A DNA stretch of 64,000 nucleotides from Candidatus Jettenia caeni (GCA_000296795.1 BAFH01000002.1:776686-840685); one strand, 5' to 3'; positions 1 to 8,705 are shown, counted from the stretch's first letter. Notes: generated by a model not told the origin, from the letters alone. Translations and numbers: made by a program.

Positions 1-223
1 TCCTTGATGCAAAATTTATTTTTATTCATCAAAATATTACAAAATCACCTTTTCCCTTACAATGGTATATTTTTTGATACTCTTAACAGTTAGAGTTAAA
101 ACTACTTTTTTCTTACTTATATTATCTCGATAGAGTCTCGTTTACTCCTGAGTAAATGCGATCGTTTTTATTTTACCGGCAAATCCGAACCAACAACTTA
201 AAATCAAAAGGGAACTACCAAAA
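1..223. other. AT-rich intergenic start of window
   Basis: No coding region is supported here. The stretch is AT-rich and presumably carries the promoter of the aldo/keto reductase that follows, but no clear -35/-10 pair stands out. Confidence 0.4.
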
Positions 224-1249
224 ATGACTCCTGAGAAAAACAGATTCACAAATCGGAGAGATTTTCTTAAAGATACCTTTTCTGTTGCTGTTGGCCTTGG
301 ATTTACCAAGAATTTGAATACAATACTTCAGAGAAATCCTGTATCTTCTCCACCTGCAGAGATAGAAGGCATACCAAAACGCCGCCTGGGAAAAACGGAA
401 GAAATGGTTTCCGTGCTTTGTATAGGCGGATACCATATTGGCCGGATGCATGATGAACACTATGCTATCCGTATGCTCCATGCTGCCATTGACGAAGGCG
501 CCAATTTTTTTGATTCTGCCTGGTGTTACAATAATGGCGAAAGTGAGCGGAGACTTGGAAAAGCGTTGAAATCTCGTCGGGATAAGGCATTCATTATGAC
601 GAAAAATCATGGACGCGATGTTGATACAGCCTCATACCAATTACATGAAAGTCTCCATCGGCTACAAACCGATCATATCGATTTATTACAATTCCATAAT
701 TTACAAACAAGGGAGGAAGTTGAATCGGTCTTTCGGGAGGGTGGCGCCGTTGAAGTAGCTCTTCAAGCTAAAAAAGAAGGGAAGGTCCGTTACGTGGGAT
801 TTACGGGACATAGAAATCCAGAAGTACTTTTAGAAGCCATTCAAAAGTACCACAATCATATTGATACTGTACAAATGCCGGTGAATCTTGTAGACCCGCA
901 CTATTTCAGCTTTGTTCAGCAGGTCATTCCCAAAGCCGTAGAATACGATATTGGAATTCTTGCAATGAAAACAGTAGCAAACGGCATATTACTGGAAGAT
1001 AATGTAGCCACGATAAAAGAGTGTTTATGTTTTGCCTGGAATCAACCTATCAGTACTTTAGTTTCGGGTATGGACAGTATTGAACAGCTTAAAGAAAATA
1101 TAACCCTTGCACGGCAGTTTAAGGAACTTTCAGAAGAGCAGCAATCTCAATTACTCGTCCGGACAGAACCTTTCGGCGGAATTGAAAGAGAATTTTACAA
1201 ACACCCATCCCAAAACTGGCGCGTTTATCCTGCACAACCGGTGCATTAA
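224..1249 (+). CDS. Tat-exported aldo/keto reductase
   Basis: This 341-residue protein belongs to the aldo/keto reductase family, NAD(P)H-dependent oxidoreductases with a TIM-barrel fold. The catalytic tetrad can be placed: Asp97 (in FFDSAW), Tyr102 (CYNNG), Lys127 (IMTKNH) and His158 (LQFHN). The N-terminus carries a twin-arginine motif, RRDFLK at residues 11-16, followed by a hydrophobic segment, so the folded enzyme is probably exported by the Tat system, as in many planctomycete oxidoreductases. The start is the ATG at 224 (MTPEKNRF). The substrate cannot be read from the sequence. The gene may be cotranscribed with the lipoprotein gene 36 bp downstream. Confidence 0.85.
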   Translation: MTPEKNRFTNRRDFLKDTFSVAVGLGFTKNLNTILQRNPVSSPPAEIEGIPKRRLGKTEEMVSVLCIGGYHIGRMHDEHYAIRMLHAAIDEGANFFDSAWCYNNGESERRLGKALKSRRDKAFIMTKNHGRDVDTASYQLHESLHRLQTDHIDLLQFHNLQTREEVESVFREGGAVEVALQAKKEGKVRYVGFTGHRNPEVLLEAIQKYHNHIDTVQMPVNLVDPHYFSFVQQVIPKAVEYDIGILAMKTVANGILLEDNVATIKECLCFAWNQPISTLVSGMDSIEQLKENITLARQFKELSEEQQSQLLVRTEPFGGIEREFYKHPSQNWRVYPAQPVH

Positions 1250-1285
1250 TATAAAAGACGCAAAAACTCAAATTCGGGAATAAAA

Positions 1286-1939
1286 ATGATTCTGCAACAA
1301 TTTCGTTGGAGTTGGATTTATGTATCTGTTTTATCTATCATAGTAATATCAGGTTGTTCCACTGAAAAGCCTCCACAGGAAGCAGCCCAAAAATTTTGGG
1401 ATGCTATAAAGACCCAGGACATTGAAAATGCCCGTAAGTATGCTACAGCAGAAACACGCGATTTGATAAACGCTTCCCGTGAACAATTTCGTGATACAAA
1501 TGTCGCATTCGGTAAAATCCTCATTGACGGCGACACAACCACCATTGAGACAACATTGCACCTGTATAAAAATGGCACGGAAACTACGCTTCCGTTGCAA
1601 ACAATCCTAAAACAGGAACATGGAGAATGGAAAGTAGATTATCAACAGACGCGACAGAGCATAAAAGAAACCGATACTCTTCCTGATATTGCGAAAGACA
1701 TACAAGAACTCGGTAAAAAATTATCAGATCGTATGGACGAAGCACTTGGAGAGATAAAACAGAAAATTCCCGAATATGAGGAAAAAATAAAGGAATTAGG
1801 TGAGACAGCATCGAAAAAAATGGAAGAAGTATGGCAACGACAGGTAGCAGAGATTAAGAAAAGCATTGAAAAATTGGGGAAAATTCTGGATGAAGTACTA
1901 AAAGAAGAAGGTAAAAACGATCAACAAGATAAACCATAA
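1286..1939 (+). CDS. lipoprotein with DUF4878-like and coiled-coil parts
   Basis: This 217-residue protein starts with a short basic region, a hydrophobic stretch and the lipobox ISGC with Cys24 as the lipidated residue, so it should be anchored to a membrane outside the cytoplasm. Residues about 30-115 (EAAQKFWDAIKTQD onwards) look like the NTF2-like DUF4878 type of lipoprotein domain. The last hundred residues are charged, Lys/Glu-rich and likely coiled coil. No enzymatic motif is visible. It follows the aldo/keto reductase in the same direction. The domain assignment is by general resemblance only. Confidence 0.7.
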   Translation: MILQQFRWSWIYVSVLSIIVISGCSTEKPPQEAAQKFWDAIKTQDIENARKYATAETRDLINASREQFRDTNVAFGKILIDGDTTTIETTLHLYKNGTETTLPLQTILKQEHGEWKVDYQQTRQSIKETDTLPDIAKDIQELGKKLSDRMDEALGEIKQKIPEYEEKIKELGETASKKMEEVWQRQVAEIKKSIEKLGKILDEVLKEEGKNDQQDKP

Positions 1940-2015
1940 TTGGATAAGCGCTTAGTTACCTAGGTTAAGCGAAGCAAACCCAACAATAAAATTCTGATCG
2001 AAGGAAAAGTGTAGG

Positions 2016-2033
2016 GCGAGGCTTTAGCCTCGC
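2016..2033. repeat. palindromic hairpin after lipoprotein gene
   Basis: GCGAGGC and GCCTCGC form a perfect 7-bp stem around a TTTA loop, inside the longer string gtagggcgaggctttagcc. A related string (cagggcggggctttagcc) lies near 59845. It is probably a dispersed REP-like element that may also act as a transcription terminator between the convergent genes ending at 1939 and 2082. Confidence 0.55.
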
Positions 2034-2081
2034 ACTTATTACTTTTCAGACAGTCTCTAAGGTAAATATCTCTGTTAAAAA

Positions 2082-2633
2082 TTATGAGAATTTACGAGCG
2101 ATATAACTTCTCAATAGATTTCTGACGAATCTATCTACTTCTGAAAATATCTTCTGTATACCAACACGGTCTTTTTCCGAGGTATGCCCTTTAATCCATA
2201 CGAGCTTTGGCGAAAGCTGGTCGCAGAGTGTAAAAATGCCCTTGTAGATATCTGCATTTCCCAAAATTGTACCTTTTCTTTTACTGAGATAATGAGTACG
2301 CCCAAGCCTCTCTCTCCGTCGCAGCAGATCAACTGCGGTACGGCAGTCTGTGTAAACGGTTATCGATCCCATTTCCTCAGAGGTTTTGGTCTCAGTATCT
2401 AATCTGAGAGATTCGAGAGCCCAGAGAAGTGTCTGAAGTTCCAGCCGTGTATTTGTTGTATGCTCCACAATCCTTGTTTTCACGACATCCGGAGAATACA
2501 ATTCCTCTAACGCATTCTTATTCACCAGCACTTCGTCAGGGCAATTTGGAATACACAAAAATCCCCCTACCCCAAATTTTCTGTCTGGATTGTAGCTGGA
2601 ATCAATAAAAATCGTAAAATGAGATTTGTTCAT
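2082..2633 (-). CDS. RNase H-like protein
   Basis: This 183-residue protein has the RNase HI fold signature. Candidate metal-binding acidic residues are Asp11 (TIFIDSSYN), Glu65 (TRLELQ), Asp96 (VYTDCRTA) and Asp167 (SEVDRF), and the usual KGH motif occurs as WIKGHTS near 147-152. The spacing fits a type I RNase H or a reverse-transcriptase-type RNase H domain used alone. It could remove RNA from RNA:DNA hybrids. It is longer and more divergent than housekeeping RnhA, with an insert between the first Asp and the Glu, so it may be an accessory paralogue. No operon partner is evident. Confidence 0.7.
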   Translation of the reverse strand: MNKSHFTIFIDSSYNPDRKFGVGGFLCIPNCPDEVLVNKNALEELYSPDVVKTRIVEHTTNTRLELQTLLWALESLRLDTETKTSEEMGSITVYTDCRTAVDLLRRRERLGRTHYLSKRKGTILGNADIYKGIFTLCDQLSPKLVWIKGHTSEKDRVGIQKIFSEVDRFVRNLLRSYIARKFS

Positions 2634-2683
2634 TGAGATACCGGAATATTATTTTTGTTATTCAAAGAAGTTGTGAATAATGT

Positions 2684-2714
2684 GTAGGGTGGATTAAGCG
2701 TAAGCGAATCCACC
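2684..2714. repeat. REP palindrome downstream of RAYT gene
   Basis: The string gtagggtggattaagcgtaag continues to gaatccacc at 2714. The outer arms GGTGGATT and AATCCACC pair. The same unit in reverse orientation lies at 3333-3363, so the two copies bracket the RAYT gene at 2725-3243. Confidence 0.75.
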
Positions 2715-2724
2715 AAAAGGAAAT

Positions 2725-3243
2725 CTATTCTAAATTCATCTCATTGATAGACGAAGGTTCTTTTGCCCCCCAATCTGCCGGATATAACCCCTGCATTACT
2801 GCACGCTGAAATGACCCATAAGGCCAGTCTCCCGGACTTTGAACATAGCCATGTTTGACAGGGTTGTAATGAATATAATCCATATGCGTACGCCAATCTT
2901 CTTCATTTCTCAGCAGATGTTCCCAGAACCTTCTTTGCCATATTCTCTTTTCTGCTCTTTTAGTTAACGGGGCATTGATGCCAATTGAAAAATATCGCTT
3001 GATCAATCTCCATCGTGTTGAAAAATCATCATCGTCAAGAGGTAAGCGCCAAATACAGTGAATATGATCAGGGAGGATAACCACGGCATCTATATTAAAG
3101 GGAAGTTTCTTCATCACATGGCTGAGTGATTGTCTTAGCCGTATAAGATTATCAGGTTGAATGAGAATCTTTTCCCGATTGTATGTTACAACCGTAAAGA
3201 AATACCAGCCTTGTTGACGATAAAGCCTGCGGTATTCGCTCAT
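2725..3243 (-). CDS. REP-associated tyrosine transposase (RAYT)
   Basis: This 172-residue protein is a Y1/IS200-like transposase of the RAYT type (TnpA-REP), single-strand endonucleases that cleave and mobilise REP palindromes. The HUH motif is His60-Ile-His62 in PDHIHCIW, and the catalytic tyrosine is most likely Tyr123 in DYIHYNPVKHG, a typical RAYT signature. The length is normal for the family and the frame is intact. REP-like palindromes flank it at 2684-2714, 3275-3315 and 3333-3363, and a degenerate one lies at 7329-7366. That is the expected arrangement of a RAYT with its own substrate repeats. Confidence 0.9.
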   Translation of the reverse strand: MSEYRRLYRQQGWYFFTVVTYNREKILIQPDNLIRLRQSLSHVMKKLPFNIDAVVILPDHIHCIWRLPLDDDDFSTRWRLIKRYFSIGINAPLTKRAEKRIWQRRFWEHLLRNEEDWRTHMDYIHYNPVKHGYVQSPGDWPYGSFQRAVMQGLYPADWGAKEPSSINEMNLE

Positions 3244-3274
3244 GATTAGACCTTATTATTATATAATAGCAAAA

Positions 3275-3315
3275 GTAGGGTGGATTAAGGCGCTGTCTTT
3301 TGCGCCGAATCCACC
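3275..3315. repeat. REP palindrome with extended loop
   Basis: The unit begins gtagggtggattaaggcg and ends gcgccgaatccacc. GGTGGATT pairs with AATCCACC and GGCGC with GCGCC, giving a longer hairpin than the other units. It lies just upstream of the RAYT start codon. Confidence 0.75.
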
Positions 3316-3332
3316 ACAATATTTTTATAAAA

Positions 3333-3363
3333 GGTGGATTCGCTTACGCTTAATCCACCCTAC
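3333..3363. repeat. inverted copy of REP palindrome
   Basis: GGTGGATTCGCTTACGCTTA continues to ATCCACCCTAC. It is the exact reverse complement of the unit at 2684-2714, so the pair forms long inverted repeats around the RAYT gene. Confidence 0.8.
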
Positions 3364-3579
3364 AAAACTGTCATGCTGAACGGAGTGACGCATCCCGACT
3401 TAAAAGGTTTAAAATTCCTTGATTTCGCATTATACTCATTTATTGAAACAACGGAATATTGCCTTTTTTAGGAGTCGCATATTATTTAAGCTAAATTATA
3501 CTGATATGATGAAAGTTTGTCCCCTTTATTCCTTAAAGTCATACAGAACTTGTTTCAGTTAGGCAATAAAGGAGAAAAA

Positions 3580-3705
3580 ATGGCTACAAGTAGACAAAAA
3601 ATTAAACTTATGGTAATAGGTCTGATTTTAATATCCTGCATGTCTTGTATAACTATGGGAAGTACTTTTCGTGATGATGATTTTAATAAAATAAAACCAA
3701 GGTAA
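3580..3705 (+). CDS. small, probably truncated lipoprotein
   Basis: The ATG at 3580 has a good ribosome binding site (aaaggag, 3569-3575), and a 41-residue product follows. Residues about 9-23 form a hydrophobic signal with cysteine-containing lipobox candidates (LISC, CMSC). The mature part, GSTFRDDDFNKIKPR, resembles the beginning of BamE/SmpA-like small lipoproteins, which continue with a conserved I-x-P/x-G-K-T segment. The stop codon at 3703-3705 lies two bases before the IS3-type left end at 3708. Removing one A from the ccaagg string would read IKPGK into the element. I infer a gene cut by the insertion and then frameshifted. It could also be a genuine micro-lipoprotein. Confidence 0.5.
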   Translation: MATSRQKIKLMVIGLILISCMSCITMGSTFRDDDFNKIKPR

Positions 3706-3780
3706 GGTGTACCCCATTGTCTAGACAATTTTTTCATAAAAATAAGATAAAGTATTTTGATAATTATCTTAAACTAATAA

Positions 3781-3829
3781 GGCGCATAGAAACGAAGTGG
3801 AGCGTAGCGGAACGGAGTTTCCATGCGCC
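3781..3829. repeat. palindrome inside the IS3-type element
   Basis: GGCGCAT/ATGCGCC and GAAAC/GTTTC form a two-step stem around a purine-rich loop. It is not part of the terminal inverted repeats. It could be a nested repeat insertion. Confidence 0.5.
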
Positions 3830-3968
3830 TCCGCAAAATCCATCCCACTTCTTCCGTTCAATCTTTCAGTGAAAATATTTTTGTTGATTATTATCCCTCC
3901 CGTTTTCTCTGATATTATTTTCATTCTTTACCCTGAATTTTCTTCTCTTTACTTTTTTCTTTTTTGGC

Positions 3969-5074
3969 TTATTCTTGCTGAAAATACACCTCTTTTGGTG
4001 TCCTATACTCCAGCGATTGATGCAATCTCTCATTATTTTAAAAATTGAAATAGTCCCTTAAATTCACTATCGCTTCACGCACAGTTTTATAGTCCTTTCT
4101 ATACACCTCCTCATACTTTACTGACCTCCATAACCGTTCTATAAATATGTTGTCAACACCCTCCCTCTGCCATCCATGCTGATCTTTATTCTTGCTTCTG
4201 TTAATCTACCCGTAAATGCCCTACTGGTAAACTGTGAACCCTGATCCGTGTTAAATATCTCCGGATTCCCCACCTCCTTCGCCTTATCCAATGCCTCTAT
4301 GCAAAACCCTACATCTAACGTTATTGACACTGCCCAGGATACCACATACCTGCTATACCAATCCATTATCGCCACCAGGTAAACATACCCCTGACTCATC
4401 TTCACATACGTTATATCCGCACACCATACATGGTTCGGATACTCTATCTTCAAGCCCCTCAATAAATACGGATATCTCTTCTGCTCATCCCTCCCATCAC
4501 TGAGCCTCGGCTTTGGATAAATCGCATACAAACCCATCTGCCTCATCAGCCGGTTTACCCGCTTACGATTTACTCCATACCCCTCTTGTCTTAACCATTC
4601 CGTCATCCGCCTTACCCCATAAAACGGACTCCTCATGTACTGCTCGTCTATACGGTTCATCAACTCAAAGTTATATCCGCTCTCTCCTATCGGTGTGTAA
4701 TAAAAACTTGACCTTTCTAATCCTAACAATTCACATTGACGGACTATGCTGATCTCCTTGTTCTCCACCTCTACCAGACTCCTCTTCGCATCAACTGGTA
4801 AGTCCAGCTTTTTTTTAACCCAATCCAACTCCACCTTCAATTGTCCTATTTGCTGATACAACGATGACTTTATTTCCTCCTCCTTTCTTGCATCTCTTTC
4901 CTTCTTCGTTGAAAATATCTTCGGTATCTCGTCCATTACTTGCTTCTTCCACTGTGCTATCTGTGTCGGATGTACCCCATATTCTCCCGCTATCTCACTG
5001 GCTGCCTTCTCCCCCTTTATCGCCTCTATCGCTACCTTCGCCTTAAATTCACCACTGTATCTCTTCCTCTCCAT
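3969..5074 (-). pseudogene. IS3-family transposase, frameshifted and with a stop
   Basis: The protein starts at MERKRYSGEF (ATG ending at 5074; an upstream in-frame extension reaches 5119). It has an N-terminal HTH, a linker coiled coil and an integrase domain with the first two catalytic residues in CADITYV and NTDQGSQF. OrfA- and OrfB-like parts are fused in one frame. Near 4148-4157 a T appears to be missing in gtgttgac, so the frame ends at once. The expected third catalytic residue is found in the next frame (IFIERLWRSVKYEE). A further in-frame TAA lies after RDYFNF, followed by NNERLHQSLEYRTP to 3969. Two lesions mean no functional transposase. Confidence 0.85.
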
Positions 5075-5222
5075 CCCTAAAATATCCTCCCTTTTTGAAT
5101 CTACACTCCTAATTCTCACCCAGGATATTTTATCTTATTTATCTGTCCAGTTTTTGGGGTACATTATAGTAAAGTCAATTTCCATGAAAGTATTTACTTT
5201 TGTATAAAAAGTAAAATCGGAA

Positions 5223-5250
5223 GCAGAGACACAAGATGTTGCGTCTCTAC
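5223..5250. repeat. GTAGAGACG-type palindrome
   Basis: The arms GCAGAGAC and GTCTCTAC bracket acaagatgttgc. It is a degenerate relative of the perfect palindrome at 39449-39477, so this repeat type occurs at least twice in the window. Confidence 0.5.
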
Positions 5251-5319
5251 TGATATTACATGGATAAAAAACAGATAGAGAAAAATACCCAATTTTTTCA
5301 TGAGAAGAGACCGTAAATG

Positions 5320-5358
5320 AGAGAACAATAACCAGGAGTGTTTCTCTTTAAGTTATCT
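5320..5358 (-). repeat. 3'-end hairpin repeat, copy 1
   Basis: The element (read on +, agagaacaataaccaggagt then gtttctctttaagttatct) is nearly identical to the reverse complement of 59781-59819 and similar to 10451-10486. AGAGAA and TTCTCT form a stem. It starts 17 bp after the stop codon of the histidine kinase gene. All three copies have the same orientation relative to the gene they follow. Confidence 0.65.
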
Positions 5359-5375
5359 CTAAATCCCTGATCCTT

Positions 5376-7202
5376 TCAGGATTTTGCCGGAAGAATTATT
5401 GCAATTTTTGTGAACTTTCCTTCAATACTGTTGATCACAAGTTTGCCGCCGTGATCCCTGATGATGGTATGATTAATACTCAAACCCAGCCCAGTCCCTT
5501 TGCCGGAGGGCTTTGTCGTGAAGAAAGGATTCAGTAACTTATCTCTTATGCTGTTCGGTATGCCGGTGCCATAGTCACAAAAGGTAATTTTTACATGGGG
5601 AAGATCCTCAATCTTCATTTCTTCACCTCTGACCTCAAGGATTTTGTTCTCATGCGCCTCTGTATATTTTTGGTTCAGGGCATAGCGGGCATTATTAATA
5701 AGATTGAGAAAAACTTGCTGAATGAGTTGTGGGTTTACTTGTACTTTCGGTAAACTGTCAGGAACATCTAATTTTAGTTTAATACCTTCTTTGCGGAGTT
5801 GCACCTCTGTTAATGTCAATGCATCAGGAAGTATCTCGTGGATACCGATAATGCTTTTTCCACTGCTGCCTGATCTGGCAATGGAAAGAAGACTATGAAC
5901 AATTCTTGCTATACGGTCACCTTCTTTTAAAATCCGACGGGCAAGATCCCTCTCTTTGCTCTCTTCCTTACTTTTGTTAAGCAAGATCTGGGCACAGTTA
6001 ATAACACCCGTTATCGGATTATTAATCTCATGACCTACGCCTGCCGCTAATTCTCCCAATGCAGCCAGGTGGTAAGTGTGTTCTGCCTCCTTTTCCAGGG
6101 CGACCTTTTCCGTAATGTCAAGGGCTGAACCCAATATGCCAACAATAGCGCCTTTTCCGTCTCTTATGGGGGTTCTAATCATTTGCACAATAAGTTCATT
6201 TCCATCTTTGATATAGCTATCTTCTTTAGATTCTCTTTGCCCTGAATTTATAATTCTCTTATCATCAGACCGATATCTATCAGCAAGTTCTTTGGGGAAG
6301 AAGTCATAATCGGTTTTTCCAAAGACTTCATCCGGTTTTATATGGAAATCACGGGCAAAATTTTCGTTGCAAGAAATATACAGGGAATTTTTATCTTTAT
6401 AAAATATCCTTTGCGGGAGATTTTCAAGAAGTAGCCGATACTTATTTTCACTTTCACGGAGAATCTTTTCAGCATGCTTTCGTTCGGTAATATTACGGGC
6501 AATACCTAAGATTCCAATAACCGACCCTTCTTTAATCAGGGGGGCTACTTTAAATTCTCCTGTCAGGTAGTTGTTCGATTTATTCGATATACGTAATTCA
6601 AAGGTGGGTAGTGTTTCCCCCTGCAGAACGAGATACAAAAATTGTAGTGCAACAGCCCTGTCTTCAGGATGAAGTAAGGGATTGAAATTTTTATATAACC
6701 AATGATCCCGTGACCACCCGGTAATAGTCTCAAAGGCTTGATTTAATGAAGTAATAGTTCCGTCAGCAGCAAGGGTGAAAATAACATCCTGGGCATTTTC
6801 AACAAAGCTGCGGTATCGTTCTTCCGATTCGCACAATGATTGTTCTGCTCGTTTCCGTTCTTCATTTTCTCTCTCGAGTTCTTTATTTATCATGGTGAGT
6901 ATCAATGTTCGCTCTGCTATACGATGTTCAAGGGATTCATTGAGCGTTTTCAATTCTTTCTCTATAAGTTTGCGTTCATTATATCTTTTCTCCAGTAACA
7001 GGGCGGTACACAAAACCATGGCGGCAAAAAGGACAATGCCTATAACTACATACAAAGACAATCCAAATCTTAATACAGAGACATCAAATATCCAGCCGAT
7101 AATTACGAGAGCGCCAGCAATAAAGAGAGAAATGGTTAAAATTCTTGTGAATAATTTGTGGAAAGGGACTGCACGAATATCAGGTCCTCTAATCATACGC
7201 AC
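5376..7202 (-). CDS. membrane PAS-domain sensor histidine kinase
   Basis: This 608-residue protein has two transmembrane helices (about 20-40 and 47-70), a coiled coil (about 72-125), two PAS domains (about 128-243 and 247-365) each ending in a DITE-type motif, a HisKA dimerisation domain and a C-terminal ATPase domain. The phosphoacceptor His is in GVGHEINNP near residue 391. The ATP-binding motifs are visible as NLINNARYAL (N box), CDYGTGIP (G1) and GKGTGLGLS (G2). No response regulator gene lies next to it, so it is an orphan kinase. The signal is unknown; the PAS domains could bind a cofactor or small ligand. Confidence 0.9.
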   Translation of the reverse strand: MRMIRGPDIRAVPFHKLFTRILTISLFIAGALVIIGWIFDVSVLRFGLSLYVVIGIVLFAAMVLCTALLLEKRYNERKLIEKELKTLNESLEHRIAERTLILTMINKELERENEERKRAEQSLCESEERYRSFVENAQDVIFTLAADGTITSLNQAFETITGWSRDHWLYKNFNPLLHPEDRAVALQFLYLVLQGETLPTFELRISNKSNNYLTGEFKVAPLIKEGSVIGILGIARNITERKHAEKILRESENKYRLLLENLPQRIFYKDKNSLYISCNENFARDFHIKPDEVFGKTDYDFFPKELADRYRSDDKRIINSGQRESKEDSYIKDGNELIVQMIRTPIRDGKGAIVGILGSALDITEKVALEKEAEHTYHLAALGELAAGVGHEINNPITGVINCAQILLNKSKEESKERDLARRILKEGDRIARIVHSLLSIARSGSSGKSIIGIHEILPDALTLTEVQLRKEGIKLKLDVPDSLPKVQVNPQLIQQVFLNLINNARYALNQKYTEAHENKILEVRGEEMKIEDLPHVKITFCDYGTGIPNSIRDKLLNPFFTTKPSGKGTGLGLSINHTIIRDHGGKLVINSIEGKFTKIAIILPAKS

Positions 7203-7328
7203 TACCTAAAAAATTTAAATAATTTTATTTTATCCATACTCAGGGCACGGTATATTTTTACTTAATATTTGGTAAAATATCAATATCTAAGTAATTATAA
7301 CCAACAGGAATTGTATAGAAATAGTATT

Positions 7329-7366
7329 GGTGGATTCGGCGTAAAAACCAACGCCGTAATTCACCC
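7329..7366. repeat. degenerate REP palindrome
   Basis: GGTGGATTCGGCGT and ACGCCGTAATTCACC form an imperfect stem around an aaaacca loop. It is related to the REP units around the RAYT gene and lies between the kinase and CBS genes. Confidence 0.6.
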
Positions 7367-7404
7367 TTATAACTTGAAGAGGCTGGAAGGTTGGAAAGCT
7401 GAGC

Positions 7405-7824
7405 CTAACACAGCCTTGCCAAATACCGGATCAAGTCTGTACTCGTAATAATTCCGACAAGATTATTATCTTTGTCGACAACAGGAAGTGAATGGAATAC
7501 TCCATCACTGAGGAGATGGGCAGCTTTTCGTACCGTGCTATGTATATCAATGGTAACAAGATTCCTTTGCATGACCTGTTCAATCGTAAATTGCTGATCA
7601 AGCATCGTATCAATCGACCAACTGTTTGTACCCGATACGGCAAGGTTCAACCGTAACATATCGGTAGTACTGATAAGACCGACAAGTTTGCGATCATGTA
7701 CTACCGGAACGTGATGAAGCTGATTTTCAATAAATATTCTCCGGACTTCACTCAGCTTCTGATGTATCTGTACCGTCTTCAGGCTGGTAGTCATGACATG
7801 AGATATAGGGTCGAGCTGTTTCAT
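7405..7824 (-). CDS. two-CBS-domain protein
   Basis: This 139-residue protein consists of two CBS domains and nothing else. The first covers about 8-60 (MTTSLKTVQIHQKL to VGLISTTDMLRL), the second about 80-137 (VMQRNLVTIDIHSTV to LVGIITSTDLIRYL). CBS pairs bind adenosine nucleotides and regulate partner proteins or channels. The partner is not apparent from the neighbours. The start is ATG at 7824 (MKQLDPISHVM). Confidence 0.85.
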   Translation of the reverse strand: MKQLDPISHVMTTSLKTVQIHQKLSEVRRIFIENQLHHVPVVHDRKLVGLISTTDMLRLNLAVSGTNSWSIDTMLDQQFTIEQVMQRNLVTIDIHSTVRKAAHLLSDGVFHSLPVVDKDNNLVGIITSTDLIRYLARLC

Positions 7825-8030
7825 AATCCTTACCTTTCGTTATTATGAGTCTTTATGTAAAATCACTTTCCACTTGTGCAAGAGAGCTTGCATATGTCTT
7901 CGTTGGTCAAGTATATTATCATAGCATTTCCTGTGCAGTCAAATTGGAACTTAATTCCGCACAAGACTTATTGTACAGGAATACTGTATAATAAAAAAAT
8001 CTAAAAGATACCTATACGTGAAATTTGATC

Positions 8031-8705
8031 ATGAAAAATTCATCAAAACATTTCAAGGCTGTACTCTTCGATCTTGATGGGACATTACTTGATACCCTGG
8101 AAGATCTTAGCAATGCGACAAATCATGTCCTGGCAAGAAATGGTTTTCCCACTCATACGCTGGACATTTACCGTTACTTCGTGGGTGATGGAGCAGCTAT
8201 GCTTATGAGTCGTGCACTACCGGAAGATAAGCGAGATGGTGATATCATCCGTATTTGTGTGCAGGCATTTCGGGAAGAATACGGCCGAAATTGGAATAGA
8301 AAGACGAAGCCTTACGATGGCGTGGCAGAAATGCTCGATGCGCTGACAGCACATGGCCTGAAAATGGCAATTCTGTCTAACAAACCAGATGATTTTACAA
8401 AACTGTGCGTGGCAGAATTTCTGCAGAATTGGGCATTCGATATAGTTCTGGGCCAACGCAACTCATTCCCGCTCAAACCAAATCCCGCAAGCGCACGAGA
8501 GATAGCTAAATGTCTGAATGTTCACCCTTCAGAATTTATCTATCTTGGTGATACTGCTATTGATATGAAGACTGCCATAGCAGCCGGCATGTTTCCTGTA
8601 GGGGCGCTTTGGGGTTTCCGTACGGAAAAAGAGCTCCTGGAAAATGGCGCACAGATGCTGATTAAAAAGCCACAGGAAATCTTAGATCTTCTTGATTACA
8701 CATAA
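8031..8705 (+). CDS. gph: HAD-family phosphoglycolate phosphatase-like
   Basis: This HAD-superfamily hydrolase of 224 residues (from the ATG at 8031; a TTG two codons earlier is less likely) carries motif I FDLDGTLLDT, motif II LSNKPD, a motif III lysine in LKPNP and motif IV GDTAIDM. Size and motifs fit phosphoglycolate phosphatase, which removes 2-phosphoglycolate arising from DNA repair or metabolism; related sugar phosphatases cannot be excluded. Its stop codon lies inside the left end of the IS at 8698-10095. Joining the flanks without the IS and one GATT copy would end the protein two residues earlier, at LLD. Confidence 0.8.
   Translation: MKNSSKHFKAVLFDLDGTLLDTLEDLSNATNHVLARNGFPTHTLDIYRYFVGDGAAMLMSRALPEDKRDGDIIRICVQAFREEYGRNWNRKTKPYDGVAEMLDALTAHGLKMAILSNKPDDFTKLCVAEFLQNWAFDIVLGQRNSFPLKPNPASAREIAKCLNVHPSEFIYLGDTAIDMKTAIAAGMFPVGALWGFRTEKELLENGAQMLIKKPQEILDLLDYT

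Larger units (their letters stand above)
3244..3579. other. intergenic stretch with paired REP sequences
   Basis: Two REP units occupy 3275-3363. The rest, to the start of the small lipoprotein gene, shows no supported gene. Confidence 0.5.
3708..5163. mobile_element. decayed IS3-family insertion sequence
   Basis: The left end reads TGTACCCCATTGTCTAGACA and the right end, reversed and complemented, reads TGTACCCCAAAAACTGGACA. Both also share the ataagataaaa string further in. The element is about 1.46 kb and encloses a fused OrfAB-type transposase with disabling mutations. No 3-bp target duplication is visible (agg on the left, tta on the right). A perfect hairpin (GGCGCAT and GAAAC arms, 3781-3829) sits between the left end and the transposase gene and may be a later palindromic insertion. 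Confidence 0.8.

Noticed and set aside
3797-4048. An 83-codon open frame inside the IS3-type element
   Set aside because: It runs against the decayed transposase and is its antisense shadow plus a palindrome.
5376-7209. Long plus-strand open frames opposite the histidine kinase, gyrB, AMP-ligase and hdh genes
   Set aside because: They are antisense shadows of well-supported genes and lack start signals and family matches.
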